Positions 25,317 through 34,313 of a stretch of DNA of 64,000 bases are shown piece after piece. The stretch is from Pseudomonadota bacterium. GTDB lineage: Bacteria > Pseudomonadota > Gammaproteobacteria > Acidiferrobacterales > Acidiferrobacteraceae. Under the pieces are notes generated by a model. It was not told the origin of the DNA, searched no databases, and saw only the letters and a list, made by a program, of their open reading frames with translations. Position numbers and translations under genes: made by a program. The stretch spans positions 1 to 64,000 of the forward strand of contig JAJYPD010000006.1 in NCBI GenBank assembly GCA_021795715.1, read 5' to 3'. Each line of letters starts with the position of its first letter. Position 1 is the first letter of the stretch.

Positions 25317-25344
25317 CCACGGTAACGACAATTTGTTACCGTGG
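25317..25344. promoter_or_regulatory. Perfect palindrome, candidate operator of the efflux operon
   Basis: CCACGGTAAC (25317-25326) and GTTACCGTGG (25335-25344) form a perfect 10-base inverted repeat around an 8-base AT-rich centre. It covers the place where a -35 element would sit for a TATGAT -10 at 25362-25367, about 90 bases before the efflux operon start. No T-run follows, which argues against a terminator. Binding by a TetR- or MarR-type repressor is inferred; no such gene lies in the window. Confidence 0.55.
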
Positions 25345-25454
25345 CAGCGGGGCTGGGCTGTTATGATTCCCGGGCAATGTCCAGGGTTTCCCGGCATCCT
25401 CGCGCGGGGCGGGCTGCGCATGCAAACGACACGGTAAGGCGCGTTGGCGACCGG

Positions 25455-26939
25455 ATGGATTGGGAAGGTGGTGTGGCGCAGTGGACTGTGAAAAGCCGGT
25501 GGCGGGCCCTCCTGGCGATGCTGGTGGTCGGGGCGGGGTGCGTCGTCGCGCCGCCCAGCGCAGCGGGCATTTTCCAGGGGTTGTGGTCAGATCCGCTCTC
25601 CACCCAGGATCTGGCGGTTCCCGGCCCGGGGCAGGTCTGGGCCCGCCGCCCGCAGGGTCTGCCAAAGACTCAGTCGCCGCCGCCCGTCACCTTTGCCGGA
25701 CCCATGAGTCTTGCGGCGCTGACGGCGTTTGCGCTCGCCCACAATCCGGCGACCCGTGTGGCGTTCGCCAACCTGCAGGCGGCAGCTTACGGTCTTGGGG
25801 TCGCGGATTCCGCCTACTTCCCGACGCTCACCTTTGCGGACAGCGCCACCCGGACCCAGGCCAATACGACCGCGGGATTTGCGATTCCGATCCAGAATGT
25901 GAATTCCGGTGCACTGTCACTCAGTTATGTCCTGCTCGATTTCGGGGCGCGCGCGGCGCAGCGCGAACAGGCGCTGGCGCAGATCTATGTGTCCGGTTTT
26001 GACAACAACAGCGCGCTGCAGGCGGTGGCGCTTGCGGTCACGCAGAATTATTACCAGCTGATCGGCCAACAGGCGCTGGTCCGCGCCTACCGCCAGACGG
26101 TACGTGAAGACCAGGCGAGCCTCGATGCGGCACGAATCAAGCAGCAATCGGGACTTGCCACGATCAGCGATGTGCTGCAGGCGCGCGCGGCGCTCGCGCA
26201 AGCCCAATCGGATTGGATCGCCGCGCAGGCGCAAATGCGCGCGGATATGGGAGGGCTCGCAGAGTCGTGCGGACTGCCAGCCGACGAAACGGTGCCGGTC
26301 ATGCCGCTTGATGTGTCCGAGATGCCACCGCTGGTTGCACCCTCCCTGCGCTCACTCATCCGCCGCGCGCAGCAAAACAATCCCGGGATACTCGCCTCGA
26401 GCGCGCAGATCCTGGCGAGCCGGGCGACCGTGCAAGCGGATGAGGCCGCAGGACTGCCCAGCATTGTCGTCACCGGCACGGCCGGCAAGCGGTTCCAGGC
26501 GAGTCTTGGGCCTTCGCAGAACTGGTCGGTCAGTGTGAATGTGCGCGTGCCGATATTTGGCGGCTTCAAGGATACCTACCAGATCCAGCAGGCCCGTGCC
26601 GGGGAGCGCAGCGCGCAGGCTTCACTTGCCGAGGAGACACAGAAGATCGACATGATGGTGTATCAGGATTACGAAACGGTTCTGGGGGCGCGGGCGGCGG
26701 CGGGAGCGGCGCGGCTTGCGGTTCAGAGCGCGCGCGCCTCGCTCACCGCCATCAAGGCGCAGTACAAGGTGGGGCTGGCGACCATGCTGGCCGTTCTGAC
26801 GGCGCAGGCGGCGCTGACGACGGCCGAGCAGACGGCCATACAGGACGTGACCACCGCCTACGTGCAGCTTGCCAATCTTGCCGACGCGCTCGGTTACATT
26901 GGGCTGCCGGCGCAGGCGGCGCTGAAGGGGGCATCGTGA
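25455..26939 (+). CDS. TolC-family outer-membrane efflux protein
   Basis: The product (494 residues from the ATG at 25455) has an N-terminal hydrophobic export signal (about residues 16-37) and two copies of the outer-membrane efflux fold: ALTAFALAHNPATRVAFANLQAA with SLSYVLLDFGARAAQREQAL, and SLIRRAQQNNPGILASSAQI with VNVRVPIFGGFKDTYQIQQA. It forms the trimeric outer-membrane channel of a tripartite pump. GTG codons at 25473 or 25488 are possible starts with a better-spaced GGGAAGG. The stop overlaps the next start as GTGA. Confidence 0.88.
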   Translation: MDWEGGVAQWTVKSRWRALLAMLVVGAGCVVAPPSAAGIFQGLWSDPLSTQDLAVPGPGQVWARRPQGLPKTQSPPPVTFAGPMSLAALTAFALAHNPATRVAFANLQAAAYGLGVADSAYFPTLTFADSATRTQANTTAGFAIPIQNVNSGALSLSYVLLDFGARAAQREQALAQIYVSGFDNNSALQAVALAVTQNYYQLIGQQALVRAYRQTVREDQASLDAARIKQQSGLATISDVLQARAALAQAQSDWIAAQAQMRADMGGLAESCGLPADETVPVMPLDVSEMPPLVAPSLRSLIRRAQQNNPGILASSAQILASRATVQADEAAGLPSIVVTGTAGKRFQASLGPSQNWSVSVNVRVPIFGGFKDTYQIQQARAGERSAQASLAEETQKIDMMVYQDYETVLGARAAAGAARLAVQSARASLTAIKAQYKVGLATMLAVLTAQAALTTAEQTAIQDVTTAYVQLANLADALGYIGLPAQAALKGAS

Positions 26940-28033
26940 AAAACGGCATGATCGGGCGGGCCTTGTGGGCCGTGGCGGCGGCATCGTTGCTGGGCGGATG
27001 TCATGGTCACCAGGGCGCCAAGGCGCAGGCGGTCTCCGTACAGACCATGGCGGTACGCCAGGGTGAGCTGGATCTGACCGTACGCACCCTGGGGCAGGCG
27101 ATCGCGTCCCAGAGCGTGACGATCGTGCCCCAGGTCACCGGCATTCTGGAGAAGGTCGCCATACATTCGGGAGACAAGGTGAAAGCCGGGCAGCTCCTCT
27201 ACCAGATCGACCCGCGGCCGGCGCAGGCGCAGGTCGCCCAGGCACAGGCCAATCTGCGGGGTGCGATCGCACAGATGAAATACGATGCGGCCCAGGTCAA
27301 GGCGTACATGCCGCTCGTCCGCAAGGATTACGTGACGCAACAGACCTTCCAGCAGGCGCAGGAGCAGGCGCAAAGCGCGCGTGCTGCAGTGGCCGCCGAC
27401 CGGGCCGCATTGCGCAATGCCGAACTGCTTTTGGCGGACACGACGATCCGGGCGCCGATCGCGGGGCGGGTGGGCCTTTTGACGATCAAGGCCGGCAGCC
27501 TGGTCGCGGCCGATAGCACGGTGTTGACGACAATCAACGCCACCCACCCCATGGACGTGCAGTTCAGCCTGCCGGAGCACTATCTGGGGGCATTGCGCGC
27601 GGGGCTTGTCAGCCAGCGGCCGCTGGTGACCGTGTGGAGCGACACGGATGGCACGCAACTCGGCCGCGGACCGATCGCCGCCATCGACAATACCGTCGAC
27701 AATGCGTCGGCGACGGTCACCGCGCGGGCGGTGCTGGCCAACCGGGGCGACCGGCTGTGGCCGGACGAATACCTGCAGGTCGTGATGACCTACCGCGTCC
27801 TGAGTGATGCCCTGCTCATTGCGCGGGGGGCCCTGCAGCAGGGCGAAGCGGGTCCTTTTGTGTACGTCGTGCAGGCGGGACACGCCGTCATGCACGCGGT
27901 GACCTTCAGGGGTGAAAGCCGGAAATGGGTCGGCGTCAGCGGCATCACCGCCGGCACCCCCGTCATCGTGGATCCTCCAACACGCCTGCATCCGGGTTCT
28001 GCGGTAATCGTGCGCGGCGGTCACGCGGCATGA
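26936..28033 (+). CDS. RND efflux periplasmic adaptor (membrane fusion protein)
   Basis: The 365-residue adaptor has a lipoprotein signal with lipobox LGGC near residue 22. A biotinyl-lipoyl-like half motif follows (GILEKVAIHSGDKVKAGQLLYQID), then a coiled-coil hairpin of about residues 92-165 rich in Q and A, and the second half APIAGRVGLLTIKAGSLV, then a beta-barrel domain. It most resembles MdtA/MexA-type adaptors. The GTG start overlaps the TolC-like gene stop and its own stop overlaps the pump gene start (ATGA), so the three are translationally coupled. Confidence 0.92.
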   Translation: MKNGMIGRALWAVAAASLLGGCHGHQGAKAQAVSVQTMAVRQGELDLTVRTLGQAIASQSVTIVPQVTGILEKVAIHSGDKVKAGQLLYQIDPRPAQAQVAQAQANLRGAIAQMKYDAAQVKAYMPLVRKDYVTQQTFQQAQEQAQSARAAVAADRAALRNAELLLADTTIRAPIAGRVGLLTIKAGSLVAADSTVLTTINATHPMDVQFSLPEHYLGALRAGLVSQRPLVTVWSDTDGTQLGRGPIAAIDNTVDNASATVTARAVLANRGDRLWPDEYLQVVMTYRVLSDALLIARGALQQGEAGPFVYVVQAGHAVMHAVTFRGESRKWVGVSGITAGTPVIVDPPTRLHPGSAVIVRGGHAA

Positions 28034-31000
28034 ATCTGTCGGCGCCATTCATCAGGCGGCCGGTTGCCACCACGGTGCTGGCGGTGGCGCTGGCGCTGCT
28101 TGGGCTGCTCGCCTACTGGCGCTTGCCGATGGCGCTTTTGCCCAATGTGAGTTTTCCGACGGTTCTGGTGACCGCCAGTCTGCCGGGCGCAAGCCCCGAG
28201 ACGATGTCGAGCGCTGTGGCCACGCCGCTTGAACGGCAGTTTTCAAGCATACCGGACCTGCAGTCCATGAGTGCCGTCAGTCAGAACGGTTCGACCCGGG
28301 TGATCCTCCAGTTCGCGCTCAGTACGTCACCGATGGCCGCGGTGCAGCAGGTCTCGAACGCCGTGGCGCAGGCACAGCACTTTCTGCCGTCAGGCATGCC
28401 CACTCCACCCCTTGTCAAGAATCTGAACCCTGCGGCGCAGCCGATCCTGTATTTGAGCCTATCGGCACCCAACATGCCGCTTTACCAGCTGGACCGTTAT
28501 GCCCAGACACAGGTGGCGACCTCCCTGGCGACGGTTCCGGGGGTGGCGAACGTCGAGGTGTTTGGTGCCAAGACCTATGCCGTGCGCATCTACGTCAATC
28601 CATTCGCGCTGGCGGCGCGCGGCATGAGCCTTGAGGCGGTGCAGACGGCGCTGGCCGCCGCCAACGTCAATCTGCCGCAGGGCACGATCGAGGGCGCCGA
28701 CCGCAATCTGGCAGCCGACGTGCACGGTCAGCTGCACACGGCGAGGGCTTTCAATCATCTCGTGCTGGCCTACGAGAACGGCCATCCCGTGCCGTTGAGC
28801 GCGGTCGGCCATGCCGAAGACAGCACCCAGTACAATCTGCAAAAGACCTGGGTGAACGGCCGACCCGGCATCGTTCTGGCCGTCGTGCGGCAAGCCGGCA
28901 GCAACACCGTAGCCATTGCCCACGGTATCCAGGCGCTGATTCCCATCCTGAAGCGGGCGGCCCCGGGTGGTGCAGCGCTGCATGTGATCTTCAATGATGC
29001 CAACTACATCGATGCGGCGGCCCACGAGGTATTTTTCACGCTGGCGCTTGCCAGCCTGCTGGTGGCCGGGGTCATGTGGATGTTTCTGCGGCGTGGCTCA
29101 TCTACCCTCATAGGGGCCCTGGCGATTCCGTTGTCGCTTGCCGGCACATTCATTGTCATGATGGTGCTCGGTTACAGTCTGAATACGCTGACGCTGCTGG
29201 CATTGACACTGGCTGTGGGTTTTGTTGTCGATGACGCGGTGGTGATGCTCGAAAACATCAACCGGCATCTCGAGCGCGGAGAGACCGCGCATGTGGCGGC
29301 CCTGCGCGGCAGTCAGGAGATCGGCTTTACCGTACTGTCGATGACTGTTTCCCTTGCGATCATCTTTTTACCCCTGATCCTGCTGGGCGGGTTCGTCGGT
29401 CATCTGTTTGCCGCCTTCGGTGTGACCATATCCGTGGTCATCCTGGTCTCGGGGCTGGTGGCGCTGACCGTGACACCGATGCTGTCGAGCCGTTTTCTGC
29501 GCGCGGGCACGAAGGAGGATGGCGCCTTTCAGCGCCTGTTCAATCGCAGCCAGGAACTTTATGTGCGCTCGCTTGAGACGGCGCTGCGCCGCAAGGGGCT
29601 TACCGTCAGTCTCGCCGGCCTGACCCTGATCGGCAGCCTGGGCCTTGGCATCATCGTCCACAAGGCGTTCTTGCCAAACGAGGATTCCGGCACGCTTAAT
29701 GTCAACATCGAATATCCGCCGGGTGTGAGCTTTGCGCGTGCCGCCGCCGAGCAGCAGCGGATCGTTGCGGTTTTCCGGGCCAACCCCCACGTATTGTCGG
29801 TGGTGTCGTCGGTGGGTCAGGGGCCGGGCGCCTTCGCGTCGGCCAACGCCGGACACTGTTTCATCCGCATCCGGCCCGATTACGCGCGCCACGCGGCGGC
29901 GCTGACAGAGGCGCTGCGCCGGGCCACCAGATCTTTTTACGATGCCCAGATCGTTTTTCAGGGGGCACCGGGCGCCAACGCCGGTACGGCGGACATCAAT
30001 GGGGATTATGCCTACGAGCTGGTCGGGGAAAGCTGGCGGCAACTCGATGCGGCGACTGCGCAGCTGACACGCGCGCTGCGCGCCATACCCCGGCTGGTGT
30101 CGGTCAATAACAGCCTGGAAAGCCGCAACCCGCAAGTCTCCGTGGAGATCGACCGGGGCCGCGCCGCAGCCCTCGGGGTGACGCCCGAGGCGATTGAAAA
30201 GACCCTGGGACTGGCCTTCGGCGGCACACAGGTGGGCATGATCTACGGCGCATCCGATCAGTATGAAGTGCTGATGGAGCTGTCGCGCCGTTACCAGGAC
30301 AATCTTGCGGCGCTTGCGACATTGACTGTGCCGTCCTTGACCGGAACGCTGGTGCCATTGACGGCCGTGACCCGCCAACGCTATTCGGCCGCGCCGCTGG
30401 AGCTCGATCAGCACGGCGGGTTGCCGTCGACCACCATATCGTTCGACCTCGCGCCGGGTGTCACCCTAGGGCAGGCGGTCGGCCTCGTCCAGGCAACCGC
30501 CGCCAAGGTGTTGCCGGCGGGAGTCACGGGGCGCTTTGGCGGCAACGCGGCGCTGTTTCGTGCGTCGTTCCAGGCCTTGCCGTTTTTGCTTTTGACCACG
30601 GTGCTGCTCATCTACGTGGTGCTCGCCATCCTCTATGAGCATTTCATCCACCCGTTGACGATTCTTACGGCCTTGCCGCTCGCCGCTTTCGGGGCGCTCG
30701 CCTCGCTCTATCTGACCGGCCTGCCTCTTGATCTCTACAGTTTCATCGGCATCATCATGCTGCTTGGTCTGGTGAAGAAAAACGGCATCATTCTCGTGGA
30801 CTTCGCGCTGTCGCGGCGGCGCGAGGGGGCGTCCCCGCGCGAAGCCATCGTGGAGGCCTGCGCGATCCGCTACCGGCCGATCATGATGACGACGTTCGCC
30901 GCGATCCTGGGCGTTTTGCCGATCGCGATCGGTTTTGGGGCAGGCTCCCAGACGCGTGTGCCGCTTGGGGTGGCGGTGCTCGGCGGGTTGGTTTTCTCGC

Positions 31001-31074
31001 AGTTTTTGACCCTCTATGTGACACCCGCGTTCTATCTCCTGGTGGAAGGATTTTCGCTGCGCCGCCGGCATTGA
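28030..31074 (+). CDS. RND multidrug efflux pump, inner-membrane subunit
   Basis: The 1014-residue protein has the 12-helix RND layout with two large periplasmic loops. N-terminus NLSAPFIRRPVATTVLAVAL, the proton-relay aspartates in TM4 (LAVGFVVDDAVVMLENINRH) and the C-terminal LLGLVKKNGIILVDFAL motif are those of the HAE1/MdtB-type family. It would expel hydrophobic or amphiphilic compounds using the proton gradient with the two products encoded upstream. The ATG at 28030 overlaps the adaptor stop. Substrates cannot be read from sequence. Confidence 0.95.
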   Translation: MNLSAPFIRRPVATTVLAVALALLGLLAYWRLPMALLPNVSFPTVLVTASLPGASPETMSSAVATPLERQFSSIPDLQSMSAVSQNGSTRVILQFALSTSPMAAVQQVSNAVAQAQHFLPSGMPTPPLVKNLNPAAQPILYLSLSAPNMPLYQLDRYAQTQVATSLATVPGVANVEVFGAKTYAVRIYVNPFALAARGMSLEAVQTALAAANVNLPQGTIEGADRNLAADVHGQLHTARAFNHLVLAYENGHPVPLSAVGHAEDSTQYNLQKTWVNGRPGIVLAVVRQAGSNTVAIAHGIQALIPILKRAAPGGAALHVIFNDANYIDAAAHEVFFTLALASLLVAGVMWMFLRRGSSTLIGALAIPLSLAGTFIVMMVLGYSLNTLTLLALTLAVGFVVDDAVVMLENINRHLERGETAHVAALRGSQEIGFTVLSMTVSLAIIFLPLILLGGFVGHLFAAFGVTISVVILVSGLVALTVTPMLSSRFLRAGTKEDGAFQRLFNRSQELYVRSLETALRRKGLTVSLAGLTLIGSLGLGIIVHKAFLPNEDSGTLNVNIEYPPGVSFARAAAEQQRIVAVFRANPHVLSVVSSVGQGPGAFASANAGHCFIRIRPDYARHAAALTEALRRATRSFYDAQIVFQGAPGANAGTADINGDYAYELVGESWRQLDAATAQLTRALRAIPRLVSVNNSLESRNPQVSVEIDRGRAAALGVTPEAIEKTLGLAFGGTQVGMIYGASDQYEVLMELSRRYQDNLAALATLTVPSLTGTLVPLTAVTRQRYSAAPLELDQHGGLPSTTISFDLAPGVTLGQAVGLVQATAAKVLPAGVTGRFGGNAALFRASFQALPFLLLTTVLLIYVVLAILYEHFIHPLTILTALPLAAFGALASLYLTGLPLDLYSFIGIIMLLGLVKKNGIILVDFALSRRREGASPREAIVEACAIRYRPIMMTTFAAILGVLPIAIGFGAGSQTRVPLGVAVLGGLVFSQFLTLYVTPAFYLLVEGFSLRRRH

Positions 31075-31111
31075 TGGCGCGTGCGTTCTGTCGGGCCTGC
31101 CTGTTCTTATC

Positions 31112-31117
31112 TATACT
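31112..31117 (+). promoter_or_regulatory. Possible -10 element of the GAF-GGDEF-EAL gene
   Basis: TATACT at 31112-31117 is a good -10, but the -35 region is weak. It is flanked by a 6-base inverted repeat, CCTGCC at 31096-31101 and GGCAGG at 31124-31129, that could bind a regulator. The leader to the ATG at 31251 would be about 125 bases. Confidence 0.3.
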
Positions 31118-31250
31118 GGAACCGGCAGGTATCGCCTGGAGGGATCGTGGGCAAAAGACGGCGTGTCGATGGTGGGCAAAGGCGGGGAACCGCGCGGCGC
31201 CCGTCGGAAGGGGGGCGGGTGCGCGGCGCGGGTCTGGCGGGGCTGAGCGG

Positions 31251-33062
31251 ATGAAGCCGCCGCCAGGTCCGATCGCCTACGAGGCGCCCCGCGAAGTGGC
31301 ATTGCTGCATGATCTGGCCCGTGAACTGGATGTCGAACGGTTTTTCGGCCGCGCCGCAGCCGGTATCGCCGGGCTGCTCCATGCCGATGGCGCAGCCCTC
31401 ATCGTGCGGGAACCGCCCGACCAGTTGTGTCACCGGTTCGTATACGGCCTGCCGGCGCACCACCAGGATCTGGTCGCGCAGACCTTCAGCGAGCGGGTGG
31501 GATTGCCGGGGGCGGTGCTGCGCGCAGGCGCGCCCGTCTTCGTGCCGAATTATCCCGAGAGTCCAGAGGCCCTGCCCGAACACATCGCCCTCGGCCTGGC
31601 GGCGAGCTTCTGTGCGCCCGTTCGCGCAGAAGGCGAGATCATCGCCGTGCTGGCGATATTCTGGTTTACGGCGCCGGCCCACCCGCCGGATGCGGCCAGC
31701 ACCTATCTGATCGAGGTGGTGACCGACTTCATCGGCGCCGCCTTGCATCGCGCACGCATGCAGCAGCGTTTGCTCGCCTTAGCCACGCGTGACCCGCTGA
31801 CGGGCGTGGCCAACCGTCATCTGTTTTTCGATCGTCTCGAGCATGCCATGGCCTCCGCCGAACGCGCAAACCGCCTGGTGGCCGTCGTCGTGATCGATGT
31901 GGACAATTTCAAGATCATCAACGACCACTTCGGGTCGGCGGCCGGCGATGAGGTGCTGATCGAAATCAAGGACCGCATCAGTGGTGTCCTGCGAAAAAGC
32001 GACACCATCGCCCGCATCGGCGGTGACGAATTCGGGCTTGTCATCGAGAACGCCGCGCGCGTGGGTGATCTTGAGGCGGTGGCATTGCGTGTCTGTGACG
32101 CGCTGCAGTTCCACTGGGGCGTGCCCGGTGACTGCATCGCGATCAGTGTCAGCATCGGCATGACCATCTACCCCCTGGATAGCGGCAGTGCGCAGGCACT
32201 GCTTGGCAACGCGGACACGGCCATGCGCGAGGCGCGCCAGCGCGGCGGCCATATGCTCTTGTCTTATGCCCATGACCTTGCCCATCAAAGCCTGAGCCGC
32301 GATGCCATCATCTGGGAATTCAGTCATGGTCTGGATGACGGGCAGATGCGGCTCGTTTTCCAGCCGATCGTGGATATGACAAGCGGCACGCTAATGTCGG
32401 TGGAAGCCTTGTTGCGCTGGGAGCATCCCACGCGCGGGTTGCTTGCCCCCGGCGCATTCATGGCCGCGCTGGAACACGGTTACAACAGCAGCAAACTCGA
32501 TGCCTGGGTGCTCGAGCGGGCGGTCGAGGTGCTCGCCGGCTGGCGCCGGAAGGGGCTTGACTGGATCTTGCATGTGAACCTGACGATGTCATCGGTGGCA
32601 AATCCGCAATTCCATACGTTGCTCGAACGGGCCTTGTCAGGGCCGGTCGAGGTCGATGCCGCCAAGCTCGGCATAGAGCTGGTCGAATGGGGGGCGATCC
32701 GCGGTGCCGACGCGGCCTGCCAGCTGATCCGGGATTGCAAAAAAATGGGCATGTCGGTGGTGCTCGATGATTTTGGCACGGGTTACGCGTCGCTGCAGCA
32801 TCTGCGTCTGTTGCCGATCGATCATATCAAGATCGACAGGAGCTTTGTCCGCGAACTCATGACCAACGACGCAGACCGCGTTCTCGTCGACAGCATCATA
32901 AGCGCCGCCCGCGCCTTTGGCATCGGTGTCATCGCCGAAGGCGTGGAGCGGGAAGAGCAGCGTGACCTGCTGCTGGCCGTGGGCTGTCACATGGGCCAGG
33001 GTTATCTGTTTGCGAGACCGATGCCCGAAGACGAGCTGTTGGCGCGCTACGCGCCCGTGTAG
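31251..33062 (+). CDS. GAF-GGDEF-EAL cyclic-di-GMP protein, both domains apparently intact
   Basis: The 603-residue protein has an N-terminal GAF sensor (about residues 10-165), a GGDEF domain with the signature near residue 256, and an EAL domain from about residue 350. The GGDEF motif is intact and preceded by an RKSD product-inhibition site five residues before it. The EAL domain keeps EALLRW, the VNL asparagine, LDDFGTGYASL, IKIDRSF, AEGVE and QGY, so it may both make and degrade c-di-GMP. No membrane segment is seen. I chose the ATG at 31251 since upstream codons are arginine/glycine-rich and not family-like; an earlier ATG at 31074 exists. Confidence 0.9.
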   Translation: MKPPPGPIAYEAPREVALLHDLARELDVERFFGRAAAGIAGLLHADGAALIVREPPDQLCHRFVYGLPAHHQDLVAQTFSERVGLPGAVLRAGAPVFVPNYPESPEALPEHIALGLAASFCAPVRAEGEIIAVLAIFWFTAPAHPPDAASTYLIEVVTDFIGAALHRARMQQRLLALATRDPLTGVANRHLFFDRLEHAMASAERANRLVAVVVIDVDNFKIINDHFGSAAGDEVLIEIKDRISGVLRKSDTIARIGGDEFGLVIENAARVGDLEAVALRVCDALQFHWGVPGDCIAISVSIGMTIYPLDSGSAQALLGNADTAMREARQRGGHMLLSYAHDLAHQSLSRDAIIWEFSHGLDDGQMRLVFQPIVDMTSGTLMSVEALLRWEHPTRGLLAPGAFMAALEHGYNSSKLDAWVLERAVEVLAGWRRKGLDWILHVNLTMSSVANPQFHTLLERALSGPVEVDAAKLGIELVEWGAIRGADAACQLIRDCKKMGMSVVLDDFGTGYASLQHLRLLPIDHIKIDRSFVRELMTNDADRVLVDSIISAARAFGIGVIAEGVEREEQRDLLLAVGCHMGQGYLFARPMPEDELLARYAPV

Positions 33063-33099
33063 GCGGGCCGGGCGGCCGCTTTCGGGCGCACCAGCGCGG

Positions 33100-34221
33100 T
33101 CAAGCGATGGATCTAATCCGGCGGATGTCGGCGAGAGCGGACAATACCGCCTCGGGGGACAGGGCGGCGAGGCAGTCGGACATGCCGCCATCACCACACC
33201 CATCGGCATAACAAGGGCGGCAGGGCCACGGCATGGCGATGATCCGGGCCGCCGTTTGCCACGGCCCAAAGAGGATGTCATCACCCGGACCAAAGCAGGC
33301 GATGACGGGTGTGCCCATCGCGGCCGCCACGTGCATGGTACCCGAGTCCGTACCGATGAAGCATTCGGCACGGCGCGCCAATGCCGCGAGTTCGGGAAGG
33401 GACAGGGCGCCGGCTAGGTTGTAAACGCCTGGCAGGCCGCGCGCCAGCTCGCGCACGTAGTCTTCTTCTGCGGGGTTGGGGGCGGCTGTCACCACCAGGC
33501 GTTCGCCCTTGTCCGCAAGCCGGTCCGCCAGGGCGCGCGCCATCGCCCGGTCCAGGGATTTGCTGGCGCCGCCTGCCGTCGGCGCGAACAACACAAAGCC
33601 CTTGGTTTGCAGGGCGAGTTCCCGCAGGAGGCGATCGGCCCGCGCTTCTGCCGCGGCATTGGGCATGATGCATGCGCCGCGCTCATCGGGTTGCGGGTGG
33701 ATGCCTATGCGCCGCAGCAGATCGAGATGCAGTTCCGCCGTGTGGCGGGGCCCCTGCCGCGGGTGCGGCCGCGGCAGCATGTGCGTGAACGTGTGCTTCC
33801 AGAAAAAGCGTTTTACCGGCGAACCGTGTGCCGAGGCGTGCGCGCCGACGGCGCGCGGAATGCCGAGCAAGGTGATGAGCGCCGGGCCCCACGAACCGTC
33901 GGTGGTGTGCGGCGACTGGATGAGGAGGTCGTAGGGGCGTTGGCGCAACGCGCGCAGCAGCCGGAGCCGGGGGCTCAGGGTGCGCCACAGGCCCTTGCGG
34001 CGCCAGGTGGCATCCAGGATGAACAAACGATCGATGTAGGGGTGGCTGTCGAGGATGCCGGCGCTGCGCGGGTGCGCGAGGACATCGATGGCGCATCGGG
34101 GCGCGCGGGCCTTCAGTGCGGTGATGAGGGCGGTCGCGAGCACCAGGTCGCCGAGAAGTTGCGGCATGATGATGAGGACCCGCTGCATATCGGCGGGCCA
34201 GGTGTGAGAGTAGGTCGTCAT
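33100..34221 (-). CDS. GT9 glycosyltransferase, heptosyltransferase-like (WaaQ/RfaF type)
   Basis: The 373-residue protein has the GT-B fold of ADP-heptose:LPS heptosyltransferases: an N-terminal VLIIMPQLLGDLVLATALI, the C-terminal nucleotide-binding part with FAPTAGGASKSLDRAMARALAD and the FIGTDSGTMHVAAAMGTPVIACFGP signature. A cysteine-rich end (CRPCYADGCGDGGMSDC) resembles WaaQ-like members. It likely adds a heptose or related sugar to the lipopolysaccharide core at the inner membrane. GGAG sits 5 bases before the ATG. It lies 92 bases downstream of a sulfotransferase gene on the same strand. Confidence 0.88.
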   Translation of the reverse strand: MTTYSHTWPADMQRVLIIMPQLLGDLVLATALITALKARAPRCAIDVLAHPRSAGILDSHPYIDRLFILDATWRRKGLWRTLSPRLRLLRALRQRPYDLLIQSPHTTDGSWGPALITLLGIPRAVGAHASAHGSPVKRFFWKHTFTHMLPRPHPRQGPRHTAELHLDLLRRIGIHPQPDERGACIMPNAAAEARADRLLRELALQTKGFVLFAPTAGGASKSLDRAMARALADRLADKGERLVVTAAPNPAEEDYVRELARGLPGVYNLAGALSLPELAALARRAECFIGTDSGTMHVAAAMGTPVIACFGPGDDILFGPWQTAARIIAMPWPCRPCYADGCGDGGMSDCLAALSPEAVLSALADIRRIRSIA

Positions 34222-34313
34222 GCCGCTCCGGCGCTGGCGCAGGGGACGGGCGCTACGAAGGCAGGACCGCCGCAGCCAGCCTCGATGTGATCAGCAAATC
34301 TGCCTGTATCCTA

